Made by a program: the position numbers and the translations under genes
From: Candidatus Desulforudis audaxviator MP104C
GTDB lineage: Bacteria > Bacillota > Desulfotomaculia > Desulfotomaculales > Desulforudaceae
Length of the DNA: 64,000 nucleotides
Assembly (NCBI RefSeq): GCF_000018425.1
Contig: NC_010424.1
Location: 1,752,501 to 1,816,500, forward strand
Direction: 5' to 3'
The notes under the pieces: generated by a model
Seen by the model: the letters and a program-made list of their open reading frames with translations, nothing else
Told to the model about the DNA's origin: nothing
The model's database searches: none
In this document: positions 17,401 through 24,154 of the stretch, piece by piece
How the letters are laid out: the number at the start of each line of letters is the position of its first letter
Position numbering within the stretch: the stretch's first letter is position 1

Positions 17401-20019
17401 ACGAGCGTCCATCTGCAGCAACTGTTCCCCCCGCCGTCTCGTCTGCCTGTATAACCGCGTCACGGTCCCCACTCCCTGCCAGCACTCCGGTCTGGCGGGA
17501 ATCAGCCGGGGCGCGCCGCCGAAAACCGGACCAAGCTCATCCAGGTTGTCAGACCACCCGGGTTCCCCCGCTAGGAAGAACTCTTGAGCACCCGCGTTCA
17601 GCGCGAGTTTTTCCCCATCGGGGAGCACGAAGGTAATCCTTGCCGCCGCGCGCTCCGTGCGCCAGTGGTGGGCCACATACCCCGGCAGCGCCACCTTTTC
17701 CGGCGGCGGCGTGGCCGGCTCGTCGTCGGCTTGCTCGCGACTCCATTCTTCCGGGACGACCACCAGCACTTGTCCCCGCGGTATGCGCCGCACCGCCGGC
17801 AGCGGACCATCCTGGTCGTCCGAACCCCGAAAGACCAGACAGGGTTGGTGCAGTTGCCAAAACGCTTGCAGGTCCAGCGTCACCAGCACACCCTCTTCGC
17901 CCGCCACTTCCACCGCACCGTCCAAACCGGCAAGCGGCCAGCATCTCCAGGGGCGAGAGCGGGAAACAAGCTTGTGCTCGTTGTGCAGGACCACCAGGTC
18001 CGGTCGGTTCCACAACTCCGCCGGCGTTTCCACGCCTACCATCCACTTGCCGTTTTCGCGCCAGCACACAAGGCGCGGCCGCGGAAGGCGCAGCGCCGTC
18101 GTACAGAGTGCACGGCCTTCATCCTGCCACCAGCGGCCAAAAACCTCCCAAACCCGTTGATGGCGGTATGTCTGCGGCCATTGCGCCGGTTTGTGCGCCT
18201 CGCCGCCCAGGGCCGCTAGCAGCAACTGCACGGCCGGCCAGACGAACCTCTCCGCCGCAGGCCCGCCGTAATGCAGAAGACGCTGTATCGGTTTGTCCAC
18301 ATATGACAGCGGTGGTACGGGAACCCGGGCTTCAAGGGATCTGACTTGCCGGTCCAGGCCGTTGAGGGCGTCCTGCGCCGCATGCATCTCCTCGTCCAAG
18401 GTCCCGGCGTCAAAGGTCTCGGCGTCCACGGGCCGTCCCAGCGCCTCATCCAAGTCGCCCTTCAGTACGGCCAGCCGCCGGCTATACCGGGCTTCCACCT
18501 TGTCAAGGACGCCCAGGATTTGTGGCCACTCGGGCCACGCCGCAGTCACCTCGTGGTCCAGATGCTCTTTCAGCCACTCAATCAGTTGCTGACGTTGTGC
18601 GCGTTTGTCGGCGAGTTCCGCTTCCAGCGCGGCCGGTTGGCGGGCAACATGTGCCTCCGTCGCGGACGCTGTTGCCTGTCGCTTTTTGGCATCGCTGATT
18701 AAATCAAGCCAGCGGCGGGCGGCCGCCCGGACATCCTCACACAGGGCCGAGAGGTTCGCGGAGCCAAGAAACTCATCGGTTCGGCTCCTTAGCACAGCGG
18801 CTTGGCCCATCAGCCGCACCGGGCAATGGCGGGTGATGTCTAGCCGCAGCGTCACCAAAACGTCTTTAAGATTGTTCCACCGCGCCAGTAGCGCCTCGTA
18901 CCCCCGCAACAGTTCCCGCGCCTGCTCGGCGAGCCCGCCGCCGGCCGGCGGTGTGCCGCCGACCATCGCCGGGACCGCTTGAAAGGCTAAAACCGTCCGC
19001 CGCAGCCATGACCAGTGCTCCGGCTCCTGCTCACAAATCAAGCGTCGGTAGAGCTGCCGTTCCCAGTCCGAAACACCCGGATCCGTGCCGAAAACGGCCA
19101 ACCGTCCCCTGAGCCGCTCGCGGTCCATAAGCAGGACCGTCAATTCCGCTTCGACAGCGGACAAACGTTCCTCAATCTGCCGCAGTGAGGGTTCGCTGGC
19201 GATGAGGTGCCGGTCTTGATCCGCCAGAATCTTCCGGTCACGAGATGATCGGTCCTGGTCCTGTAGAAGCCGGTGGCGTTCCCCCTCCCGTCGCACGATC
19301 TCATCGTCAATATCCAGAAGCTCGGCCACTCGGCGACGCTGCTCCTGAAGGCTTGTCAGCCGTCCGGACAAGGCACGGTACTCTTCGAGAAAGCGCCGAC
19401 GGGCCAGCAATGTCCTCTTGGCCCCCAGCAAATGCTCCAGTCTGCGTCGATCCTCGGATTGCAGGGCGCGCCCCCTCTCCTCCCGGAGCCGCCCGAGTTC
19501 CAGGAGCACTCCCTCTTTCTCCACCACATCGCGGGCCACGAAACGCCGCCAGACCACCTCCCGGAAGAACTCCGGCAAGCACGCGTCGGGGATGCCGGTG
19601 TGAAAAAGAATAGGGGTCACATAACGGAGGCCTTCGGGATCGGTTTCCGCACGCAAATCATAATCGTGCAGGGCCTTGAGAAAGGCCGCACCCAACGCTT
19701 CTTCGTCCGCACGGCTACTAATGCCGGTAATTTCCCGCACCGCCGGCCAATACGTCCCGTCCCGGTAACCAGCTATTCCCCGCCACACAAGAAAAACAGC
19801 CAAGAAGAGCGGAGCCCGCTGGACCAGAAACTGCACCCATCCGCGGGGGTTTTCCTTGATCAGGTTTTTGACCAGGGACTCGATTAATGACACATCTGGT
19901 TGGGTTAAGGGAAGTTCGTGCAGAAAAAGGGGTTCGCGGTGGTGGTGGCGGCCGTGGTCTTCAAGTGCAGCGGCCAACCTCGACTCGCATTCGGCGATAC
20001 TTTGACAGTCCGCAAGCAT
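14419..20019 (-). CDS. Giant protein of unknown family, partner of the DUF1998 helicase
   Basis: The reading frame is open from 20208 (1,929 residues), but I prefer the ATG at 20019 (1,866 residues), because a TATACA-like -10 sits at 20072-20077. Residue numbers here count from 20208. Regions seen: 65-270, helical, with the pattern RAPLFLAVFLVWRGIAGYRDG and RYVTPILFHTGIPDACLPEFF; 280-420 and 560-660, long charged coiled coils (for example QSEDRRRLEHLLGAKRTLL); ~690-1690, a run of beta-rich segments full of Trp and aromatic residues, resembling repeated sandwich or Ig-like folds; 1730-1929, a region with CTNPACPQRG that may bind zinc. No ATPase, nuclease or methylase motif is visible. It lies 5 nt upstream of the helicase gene. 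It is most likely a scaffold or sensor for the helicases (inference). I do not recognise a named family. Confidence 0.75.
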   Translation of the reverse strand: MLADCQSIAECESRLAAALEDHGRHHHREPLFLHELPLTQPDVSLIESLVKNLIKENPRGWVQFLVQRAPLFLAVFLVWRGIAGYRDGTYWPAVREITGISSRADEEALGAAFLKALHDYDLRAETDPEGLRYVTPILFHTGIPDACLPEFFREVVWRRFVARDVVEKEGVLLELGRLREERGRALQSEDRRRLEHLLGAKRTLLARRRFLEEYRALSGRLTSLQEQRRRVAELLDIDDEIVRREGERHRLLQDQDRSSRDRKILADQDRHLIASEPSLRQIEERLSAVEAELTVLLMDRERLRGRLAVFGTDPGVSDWERQLYRRLICEQEPEHWSWLRRTVLAFQAVPAMVGGTPPAGGGLAEQARELLRGYEALLARWNNLKDVLVTLRLDITRHCPVRLMGQAAVLRSRTDEFLGSANLSALCEDVRAAARRWLDLISDAKKRQATASATEAHVARQPAALEAELADKRAQRQQLIEWLKEHLDHEVTAAWPEWPQILGVLDKVEARYSRRLAVLKGDLDEALGRPVDAETFDAGTLDEEMHAAQDALNGLDRQVRSLEARVPVPPLSYVDKPIQRLLHYGGPAAERFVWPAVQLLLAALGGEAHKPAQWPQTYRHQRVWEVFGRWWQDEGRALCTTALRLPRPRLVCWRENGKWMVGVETPAELWNRPDLVVLHNEHKLVSRSRPWRCWPLAGLDGAVEVAGEEGVLVTLDLQAFWQLHQPCLVFRGSDDQDGPLPAVRRIPRGQVLVVVPEEWSREQADDEPATPPPEKVALPGYVAHHWRTERAAARITFVLPDGEKLALNAGAQEFFLAGEPGWSDNLDELGPVFGGAPRLIPARPECWQGVGTVTRLYRQTRRRGEQLLQMDARSPDGGLVVPVDPESHCYWVVLYDRQRYERERLAFRCLPGLREVRMVPEQAPVFPPPAGHGATAVEIVGDGAYALESAEGAEADARPPLCTGTPTGLRVDLPPDPRFDHLLLRLTATGGRPVPIRAVFERVWWGVDTEGREPGEVAWTDRPVELARDWFRPTSDKVLWLRWAGEGKRLGAVTKVYIGLDPDDRRAFPARQAGSLRLVRVPLYEFAAPLERPDRTLLRLWLEGVGAATIGFLPGLGSLRAPFLRGGKTIAGVAVAGGGPVYEAEGLPAVVLALRNRSDLRGWSVAVRREPAGEDQMEWQALTELSGITTGERAGGALEAVLDLASAALLGLEPVGRYVLRLRAPDGALYPLTLTVIPQFVYDFAPALLLPADQAQGSSVTGTVITAPDTHFAVKPPAMVTEVADEVVEFTVDVGAKTVAGTYLFQGSPEAMPHSLDIELALPRVWWRPAGGGATQETDQWTTTFREIWVGEASPGRFAVDVRLPPTRRWGGCLLVSDDDEPRVYAGEKQSEQHFRFVVDHPTRLSRTGDRAVRTLALDVHDHRRRPVRRGALLALRYRWEVVEPSVRWVCPLWGTEPLWLARWTDRGRVPGRRLELFKAWTPWEPALEWEIPDGAATLMLAAQGRTVPAGPYLLRFRGAEAGVETLQSDASLRTGANGFFMHLDDGRPHIRDLSCTWESEAPVVRGKAANCPAGVAVTVVLLGITGKAVVVARGTGAVGADGGFCIAVPGRTAAPEAGGGTGDASRYGFHWLAVFADSSPAAYQARILDRPAPLEVPWPGGAADRRGVWAAALGGAPAVSAGLGLKLRSLDGRMKDMVLTGHVSRQVLKCRREGPDELETKISVHNQSKKLRLRGLQGEAVIVEMEKGVVCTNPACPQRGRLLPSQQVWDREHYPKGCKQVEIRYRPFEAELTLLWDVRALLTMGRQHYPWARECYHVLGDSQTNPLPIAVAPSDAGVPGVDDLVAELAARELALAAALENGAEV

Positions 20020-20071
20020 TCCCAGCCCCGCCCCCCCTGCTGAACCAAAAGTATCTTTCTTCGGTATTTTA

Positions 20072-20077
20072 TGTATA
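20072..20077 (-). promoter_or_regulatory. Possible -10 element of the helicase operon
   Basis: TATACA read on the minus strand, in an AT-rich patch within otherwise GC-rich DNA, ~53 nt before the ATG at 20019. The matching -35 (GAATTG, 17 nt upstream) is poor, so the assignment is tentative. Confidence 0.35.
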
Positions 20078-20360
20078 ATTCGTGCAAGAAACACCAATTC
20101 CTGCCTGACGTCCCCCGGCCATAACTTCGGGGACACCATACCCGCCCAAACCGGAAGCCGCGCCGCTTCCGTTTGAGGAGAAAAGGAGAACAACACCGAA
20201 CGCCCCAAGCCCGAGCCTCCTTACGACTTGCACCCGGCGTTTTGGCGCAAAATACTGGCAAACCTTGCCCGCCTGTGTTAATATAAGGCCAAAAGGTTGC
20301 CAGGAAGTCCCAAGACATTTGCTTGGCGCCACGGCGCGCACGCCGGGAGGGATCACTACA

Positions 20361-20485
20361 ATGACAGCGGACAAGCCGGTGCTGGAGCTGATCCGCACCG
20401 CCCTCGGCCGCCTGCGCACCTTTGCCCACATGTCCGAGGCGGAGTTCACCGCCCATGCTGACCACTTCGCCATTGCCGAAATACA
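20361..20485 (+). pseudogene. HepT-type (DUF86) toxin, N-terminal fragment
   Basis: ATG at 20361 after a GGGAGGG ribosome site. The 40 codons to about 20482 read MTADKPVLELIRTALGRLRT then MSEAEFTAHADHFAIAE, the first helices of DUF86/HepT proteins. The frame then leaves the family and stops at 20552. The catalytic RX4-6H motif is missing, so this is a dead fragment. The break coincides with the end of the opposite-strand UvrD-helicase fragment. Confidence 0.72.
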
Positions 20486-21084
20486 TAAGTCATTCGGAGC
20501 GCTGCAATCAGCTTTGGGTTATTTCTCAGTAGAAATGCAGCCAAGCGATTGAGCATCGGAAAGGTCAGGCTTGGCCGTTCCGGGGGAAGAGCTAGTTGTT
20601 CACGCCACCAACGCCGACTAAGATGGCGAATTAATGGGGTTACCTCCGCACCGTCACATGGAAGTGGGTATCCATGAGAGTATAAGTCAAAAAGCTTCTT
20701 AATCTGGTGGCTTTGAAGCCCGTTAATGTCTAGTGGTGCTTGCCCTGTTGGAACTCCAGCAGCTTCGAGCCAAACCCGCATCTCATCCACCGGCAATGAT
20801 CGGACCATCACTTCATACCCGGCAGTGGTTCGCCAATCTGCGTGCAAGCCCAGCATAAAACGGTCAACCAGGCCCTTTGCAAACTTATCGAGTGTAAACG
20901 AGTCAAAACGCCGGGCGCGATCACCACACCGCTTCTGCACTCGCTCACCGAGATTTTTCGCTGCATCCCGTTTAAAGGAGATAGCCAGAATGCGCCGCGG
21001 GGTAGGACACAGACCGGTTTCCAGGAGGTAACACGCACGCTGCGCCAGAAGTTCCGTCTTCCCCGCCTCGGGGCCGGCAACCAC
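20446..21084 (-). pseudogene. UvrD-like helicase fragment (Gabija GajB-like)
   Basis: A 212-residue frame with a UvrD/Rep N-terminal domain: Walker A AGPEAGKTELLAQRACYLL, ILAISFKRDAAKNLGERV (motif Ia) and RFDSFTLDKFAKGLVDRF. It breaks off at LIAALRMTY, just before where motif II (DExQ) is expected, and continues as unrelated residues. The Q-motif start is also missing: the same frame extends only to a TGA near 21130. It lies next to a TOPRIM-nuclease fragment, which is the GajA-GajB gene order. It is non-functional as a helicase. Confidence 0.75.
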
Positions 21085-21158
21085 AAGCGTGTTATGATCA
21101 GGGTGGTGACAAGTTTTCAGGCCTGGTCAACCGGGTTCTTCAGTGCCTCAGGGGAGGT

Positions 21159-21515
21159 TCAAACGAGCTCCTCTGAGTCTATCGCCAGTAGCGCACGCAT
21201 GTGCACAACCGACTTGGACCGGTCCACAAAAAGATACTTGTACCAGGCAAAGAGTTCTTGCTGGGCAGTTGTATACGTTGAACCAAGCTCAGCGTCAGCC
21301 GTGTCCAAATCAGCCGCCAGAACCTGCCTCATCCTCTTTTTCACGGCCTCACCATAATTTGGATCGTCCAGCGCTGATAAGCGCGGGCCTCTCGGAGGTG
21401 GCGCGAGCCCTTTGTAAGCAGCCGGAAACGCTTCCAACATAGAAAAGTCCAAGTCGAGCGGAGACGAGAAGTAAACCCCGTACCAATGAGTGAACAAAGA
21501 TAGCCAGCTATCCAT
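21159..21515 (-). pseudogene. OLD-family TOPRIM nuclease fragment (GajA-like C-terminus)
   Basis: A 118-residue frame. The end (TTAQQELFAWYKYLFVDRSK then VVHMRALLAIDSEEL) matches the C-terminal segment of OLD-family/TOPRIM proteins such as GajA of Gabija. The ATPase and most of the TOPRIM domain are absent. The TGA at 21159-21161 may be premature, since the frame would continue for 13 family-like codons to another stop. The GajB-like fragment follows. This is inferred from motif resemblance only. Confidence 0.6.
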
Positions 21516-21530
21516 ATCTGCCGTATCAGT

Positions 21531-21686
21531 CTAGGGGTTCTCATCTAGATTATCCCAATCTTGTTCGTCCAGACTACGCGTGCCACTTGTGTCATCATAC
21601 ACGAATTCTAATTCCTCATCTCCCGGCCCGTACAGACTCACGACCAACAGCCGTTCAAGCCATATGTTGGTATCGATGAGATACAA
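21531..21686 (-). pseudogene. VapC-type PIN toxin, N-terminal fragment fused to other sequence
   Basis: TTG start directly after the VapB-like antitoxin stop. The first 14 codons, LYLIDTNIWLERLL, are a PIN-domain opening with the first catalytic Asp. The rest (VVSLYGPGDEELEFVYDD and onward) is not PIN-like and ends at TAG 21531. The downstream part may belong to the 5' side of the neighbouring OLD-type gene (inference). It lacks the other acidic residues, so it is inactive. Confidence 0.68.
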
Positions 21687-21689
21687 GCT

Positions 21690-21872
21690 TCAGTCCCCCC
21701 GCCACTCCAGGGCCTTTTTTTGCAGTTCCAATGAGGTATACTGTTCACGAAAGTCCTTGAGGGCGCCAGCCCAATCTTGGCGCAACCTTTTCCCGGTTTT
21801 CTTGGCCCGTTTTTCTAACAGAAAACGGATAAAGTCTTCGGCCTCCCTTTGAAGCTCGGGAGGGAGCGCTCC
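21690..21872 (-). pseudogene. VapB-like antitoxin (DUF2281 type) lacking its N-terminus
   Basis: Readable family sequence of about 58 codons: LPPELQREAEDFIRFLLEKR, RQDWAGALKDFREQYTS and QKKALEWRGD at the end. This is the DUF2281/VapB type that normally precedes PIN toxins, as it does here (21531-21686). The usual first ~10 residues are replaced at about 21870 by sequence that reads, on the plus strand, as part of an amidase gene. Confidence 0.72.
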
Positions 21873-21884
21873 GCTGACCACCAG

Positions 21885-22004
21885 CCCGCCTGTCCGGGCC
21901 GGCACCTGGACCTGGCCGCCGTCCGCGCCGCCCTGGCCCCGGCCAACACCCCGCCCGCCCCGCTCTACCGGGTACAGGTGGGGGCGTTTCGCGAACGCGC
22001 CCTC
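21885..22004 (+). pseudogene. Amidase-SPOR gene fragment
   Basis: Forty codons, ACPGRHLDLAAVRAAL... then LYRVQVGAFRERAL, correspond to the end of the amidase domain (Cys ligand region) and the start of the SPOR repeat of the intact gene at 5165-5686. Similarity is partial, so this is a paralogue or diverged copy, not a recent duplication. Both ends are cut. Confidence 0.75.
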
Positions 22005-22043
22005 TTCGGCCAAATAGGAGATGTGAAAAATCCCGCACCCCTC

Positions 22044-22073
22044 TTGACCCGCCTGTCGTGCCCGCATTACACT
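22044..22073 (+). promoter_or_regulatory. Sigma-A-type promoter for mntA-hepT
   Basis: TTGACC (22044-22049) and TACACT (22068-22073), 18 nt apart, lie 43 nt before the first possible start of the nucleotidyltransferase gene. Confidence 0.55.
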
Positions 22074-22116
22074 GGATGTATCTTACATGCCGGCGTAAAC
22101 GCCGCGGCGCGGTGGG

Positions 22117-22587
22117 GTGACGAAAGTGGTACGCTTGTCCCGGAACCTGCGGATGATCAACATCGAGTCCCGCCTGCCGGCTTTAAAGGAATATTTCGCC
22201 GGTAATCCGGACATCATCGCCGCCTACCTGTACGGGTCCTACGATACCAGCGCACAGACCGTACTGAGCGACGTCGATCTGGGGATTCTTTTACGGGAAG
22301 GGATCAAGGATCGTTTCGACCTTTATCTCGCCATCCAGTCCGCCGTAATTGAGGTTACCCGGGAGGAAGACGTCAACGTGCTGATCCTGAACGATGCCCC
22401 AGTAATCATCCAGTACGAGGTGATCGCCACCGGCCGCCTGCTCTACGAACGATCCGCGGACACCCACCTCGATTTCATCGAACGCGTCCTCAAGCGCTAC
22501 CCCGATTTCGCCCTGGACTTCCGCGCTTTCTGCGCCGAATACGACCAATCCCTGCGGGAGGCCTATTTACGTGGTCAGCAAGAATAA
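22117..22587 (+). CDS. mntA: MntA-type nucleotidyltransferase antitoxin
   Basis: A 156-residue protein from a GTG, or 144 from the ATG at 22153. The minimal nucleotidyltransferase motif is intact: AYLYGSYDTSAQTVLSDVDLG, i.e. GSx(10-12)DxD, with a third acidic residue in EEDVNVLIL. MntA antitoxins neutralise HepT by adding AMP units to a Tyr beside its active site. The hepT gene follows with a 17-nt overlap, which is the canonical arrangement. The pair is complete, unlike the scraps on both sides. Confidence 0.9.
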   Translation: MTKVVRLSRNLRMINIESRLPALKEYFAGNPDIIAAYLYGSYDTSAQTVLSDVDLGILLREGIKDRFDLYLAIQSAVIEVTREEDVNVLILNDAPVIIQYEVIATGRLLYERSADTHLDFIERVLKRYPDFALDFRAFCAEYDQSLREAYLRGQQE

Positions 22588-23002
22588 ACTTCGCCAAAAA
22601 ATCACGTTCATCGAAGAAAACCTGCGTCATCTACGCCGGTTGGCCCGCCTCCCCGAGGCGGAGTTCGTGGAAAGCGCTATTTATTGCAGCGCCGCGATAC
22701 GCATGTTACAGGTAGCCATCGAGGCCATGATTGACGCCGCCAGCCATATCGCTGCCAAGGAACGCCTGGGTTTTCCGAAATCGTATGCCGATACCTTCAA
22801 ACTACTGGCCAACGAACAAATCATCTCCCGGGATTTCCTGGAAACAGCCCAACGCATGGTCCGTTTTCGCAACCGCGCGGTGCATCTCTACGAAGAAATC
22901 AGTCCGCAGGAGGTCTACCGCATTCTACAGCACAACCTTCCGGATTTCGAACTGTTCATCCGCTTCATCGTGCACAGGTACTTCCAAGAACCGGCGCACT
23001 AG
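22571..23002 (+). CDS. hepT: HepT-type HEPN ribonuclease toxin (DUF86)
   Basis: A 143-residue all-helical protein from a GTG overlapping mntA. The catalytic RX4HXY motif is present as RNRAVHLY near residue 100, including the Tyr that MntA modifies. Upstream helices (ESAIYCSAAIRMLQVAIEAM) fit the DUF86 dimer interface. HepT cuts RNA (mRNA, or tRNA ends in some homologues). The module looks functional. Confidence 0.9.
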   Translation: MVSKNKLRQKITFIEENLRHLRRLARLPEAEFVESAIYCSAAIRMLQVAIEAMIDAASHIAAKERLGFPKSYADTFKLLANEQIISRDFLETAQRMVRFRNRAVHLYEEISPQEVYRILQHNLPDFELFIRFIVHRYFQEPAH

Positions 23003-23012
23003 CCCACCCCGG

Positions 23013-23260
23013 CCGCTCCCCTCCACCCGCCAGATGCGCCGCCAGGAACCCGTCCAGCACCAAAACCACCCCGCCCAGTACCGCCGCCGCCATCAGCACA
23101 CCCCCGCCGAAAGTGAAGAAAGACCGGTCAAACAGCCCCGGCAGCCGCCGCGGCAAAAGCCACGACAGAACAAACAAATTCACCAGCGCCATCAGCGAGG
23201 TGGCCGCCGCCAGCCCGGCGTGCTGCAGCGAATTGAGCAACACCAAGCTAAGCAAGAGCT
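23013..23260 (-). pseudogene. MurJ-like flippase, C-terminal fragment
   Basis: A minus-strand frame with LVLLNSLQHAGLAAATSLMA, LVNLFVLSWLLPRRL and FGGGVLMAAAVLGGVVLVL corresponds to late membrane helices of MurJ/MviN proteins, about residues 400-490 of the intact gene at 24155. It is cut at both ends, with hepT close on one side and a DUF5615 gene on the other. Confidence 0.72.
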
Positions 23261-23287
23261 TCAACTCCCGCAATTCGCCAACCCTTT

Positions 23288-23672
23288 TCACCTTGCCGCC
23301 GTATGAATCCACTTCACGCGTCTTGATTTTGATGAAAGAATCACCAGATGATCTCTGAAATGTTCCAAAGAATGAGAACGTAGGAATGGCAAAAGAACTT
23401 CTAAAACATTTTCGGATGTCGTAGGATGAACCCTTAACCGAATCACTCCCGGATGTTCATTCAGAGGCAGAATAACCCAATCACCAAAATGCTCGTCAAG
23501 AGTGATCAAAACTCTATCTTCAGCGATGGCTTTTTGCAATACATCCTGATCGTCTGCTCTATCCTGACCAACTTCAGAAGCGCGCATAACATTATAACCT
23601 TCATCGCGCAAAGTTTGCGCCACAGCCAATTTAAACATCTGAATCCAAATAAAGTCTTAGCGGCTCAGGCAT
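23288..23672 (-). pseudogene. DUF5615 PIN-like toxin with early frameshift
   Basis: The natural start is the ATG ending at 23672, which overlaps the DUF433 stop: MPEPLRLYLDSDV, then TAA. The next frame carries the rest of the family: KLAVAQTLRDEGYNV, DQDVLQKAIAEDRVLITLDE and HFGDWVIL, with the PIN-like acidic residues. Removing one T from the TTTAAA stretch at about 23632 would restore MPEPLRLYLDSDVKLAVAQ. The remaining open frame (ATG at 23638) would lack the first strand and Asp. The toxin is probably inactive, unless this is a sequencing error in the T run. Confidence 0.75.
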
Positions 23673-23895
23673 GAATGGTACGAACCTCTGAGTGGTCAAG
23701 TGAGGCCTTGGCATAAAGCAATGCGGCCTGGATATCTTCTTTCTTCAATTCCGGATAGCCCGCCAACACATCATCCCAGGACTCTCCCGCCGCTATCTGT
23801 TCCAAGATCACCGAAACCGGAATCCGGGTCCCCTTAATCACCGGTCGCCCATTGCACACCCTCGGATTAAGCTCAATACGATCCATAAGCACCAT
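23665..23895 (-). CDS. DUF433 antitoxin
   Basis: A 76-residue protein from the ATG ending at 23895, with AGGAGG seven nt upstream. It shows the DUF433 signature: RIELNPRVCNGRPVIKGTRI, PVSVILEQIAAGESWDDVL and GYPELKKEDIQAALLYA. These winged-helix proteins are the antitoxins of DUF5615 toxins, and that gene overlaps its stop. It sits between two pieces of a MurJ pseudogene. Confidence 0.85.
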   Translation of the reverse strand: MVLMDRIELNPRVCNGRPVIKGTRIPVSVILEQIAAGESWDDVLAGYPELKKEDIQAALLYAKASLDHSEVRTIHA

Positions 23896-23911
23896 CAACA
23901 ACCTCCTAAAT

Positions 23912-24022
23912 TCTGCGGCACGATCACCGTGGCCAGCGCCAGTCCCACCACGCCGTAAAAGGCATAGGGAATGAGAAAGGCCACCAGGAAGGCGTCGGTC
24001 GCCCCGGTGGCCCCGAAGCTGG
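23912..24022 (-). pseudogene. MurJ-like flippase, N-terminal fragment
   Basis: Reads SFGATGATDAFLVAFLIPY then FYGVVGLALATVIVPQ, equivalent to residues ~25-65 of MurJ (compare GASGATDAYLVAMIIPSLL in the intact neighbour). It ends at the ribosome site of the DUF433 gene. With 23013-23260 it represents a second, mostly deleted murJ copy. Confidence 0.72.
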
Positions 24023-24114
24023 GCGTCAACACAGTGCAAAGCCGTGTAAAACCAGGCAACAACCAGCCAATCCGCATGCTTCAGCCGATCTATCGTTCCC
24101 GCAAACTGATAGTT
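24016..24114 (-). pseudogene. Possible HEPN-like protein fragment
   Basis: A minus-strand frame reads NYQFAGTIDRLKHADWLVV then AWFYTALHCVDAQL. The FYTALHxVDA pattern resembles small HEPN-like proteins of Firmicutes and archaea from memory. Only ~33 codons remain, abutting the MurJ fragment. Assignment is weak. Confidence 0.35.
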
Positions 24115-24154
24115 ACTCCATATCTTCGTCCTCTGATCACCGGTTTCCCGACCA

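Noticed and set aside
9644-20019. Calling the helicase pair plus giant protein DISARM
   Set aside because: No methylase, no PLD gene and no separate DUF1998 partner next to a SNF2-like helicase; the gene set does not fit.
20020-20208. Extending the giant protein to the first possible start at 20208
   Set aside because: The extra 63 residues look random, and the -10-like element would lie inside the gene. The ATG at 20019 is preferred, although this is not certain.
20446-21515. Calling the UvrD/TOPRIM pair a working Gabija system
   Set aside because: Both genes lack most of their length, including the helicase's Walker B and the nuclease's ATPase domain.
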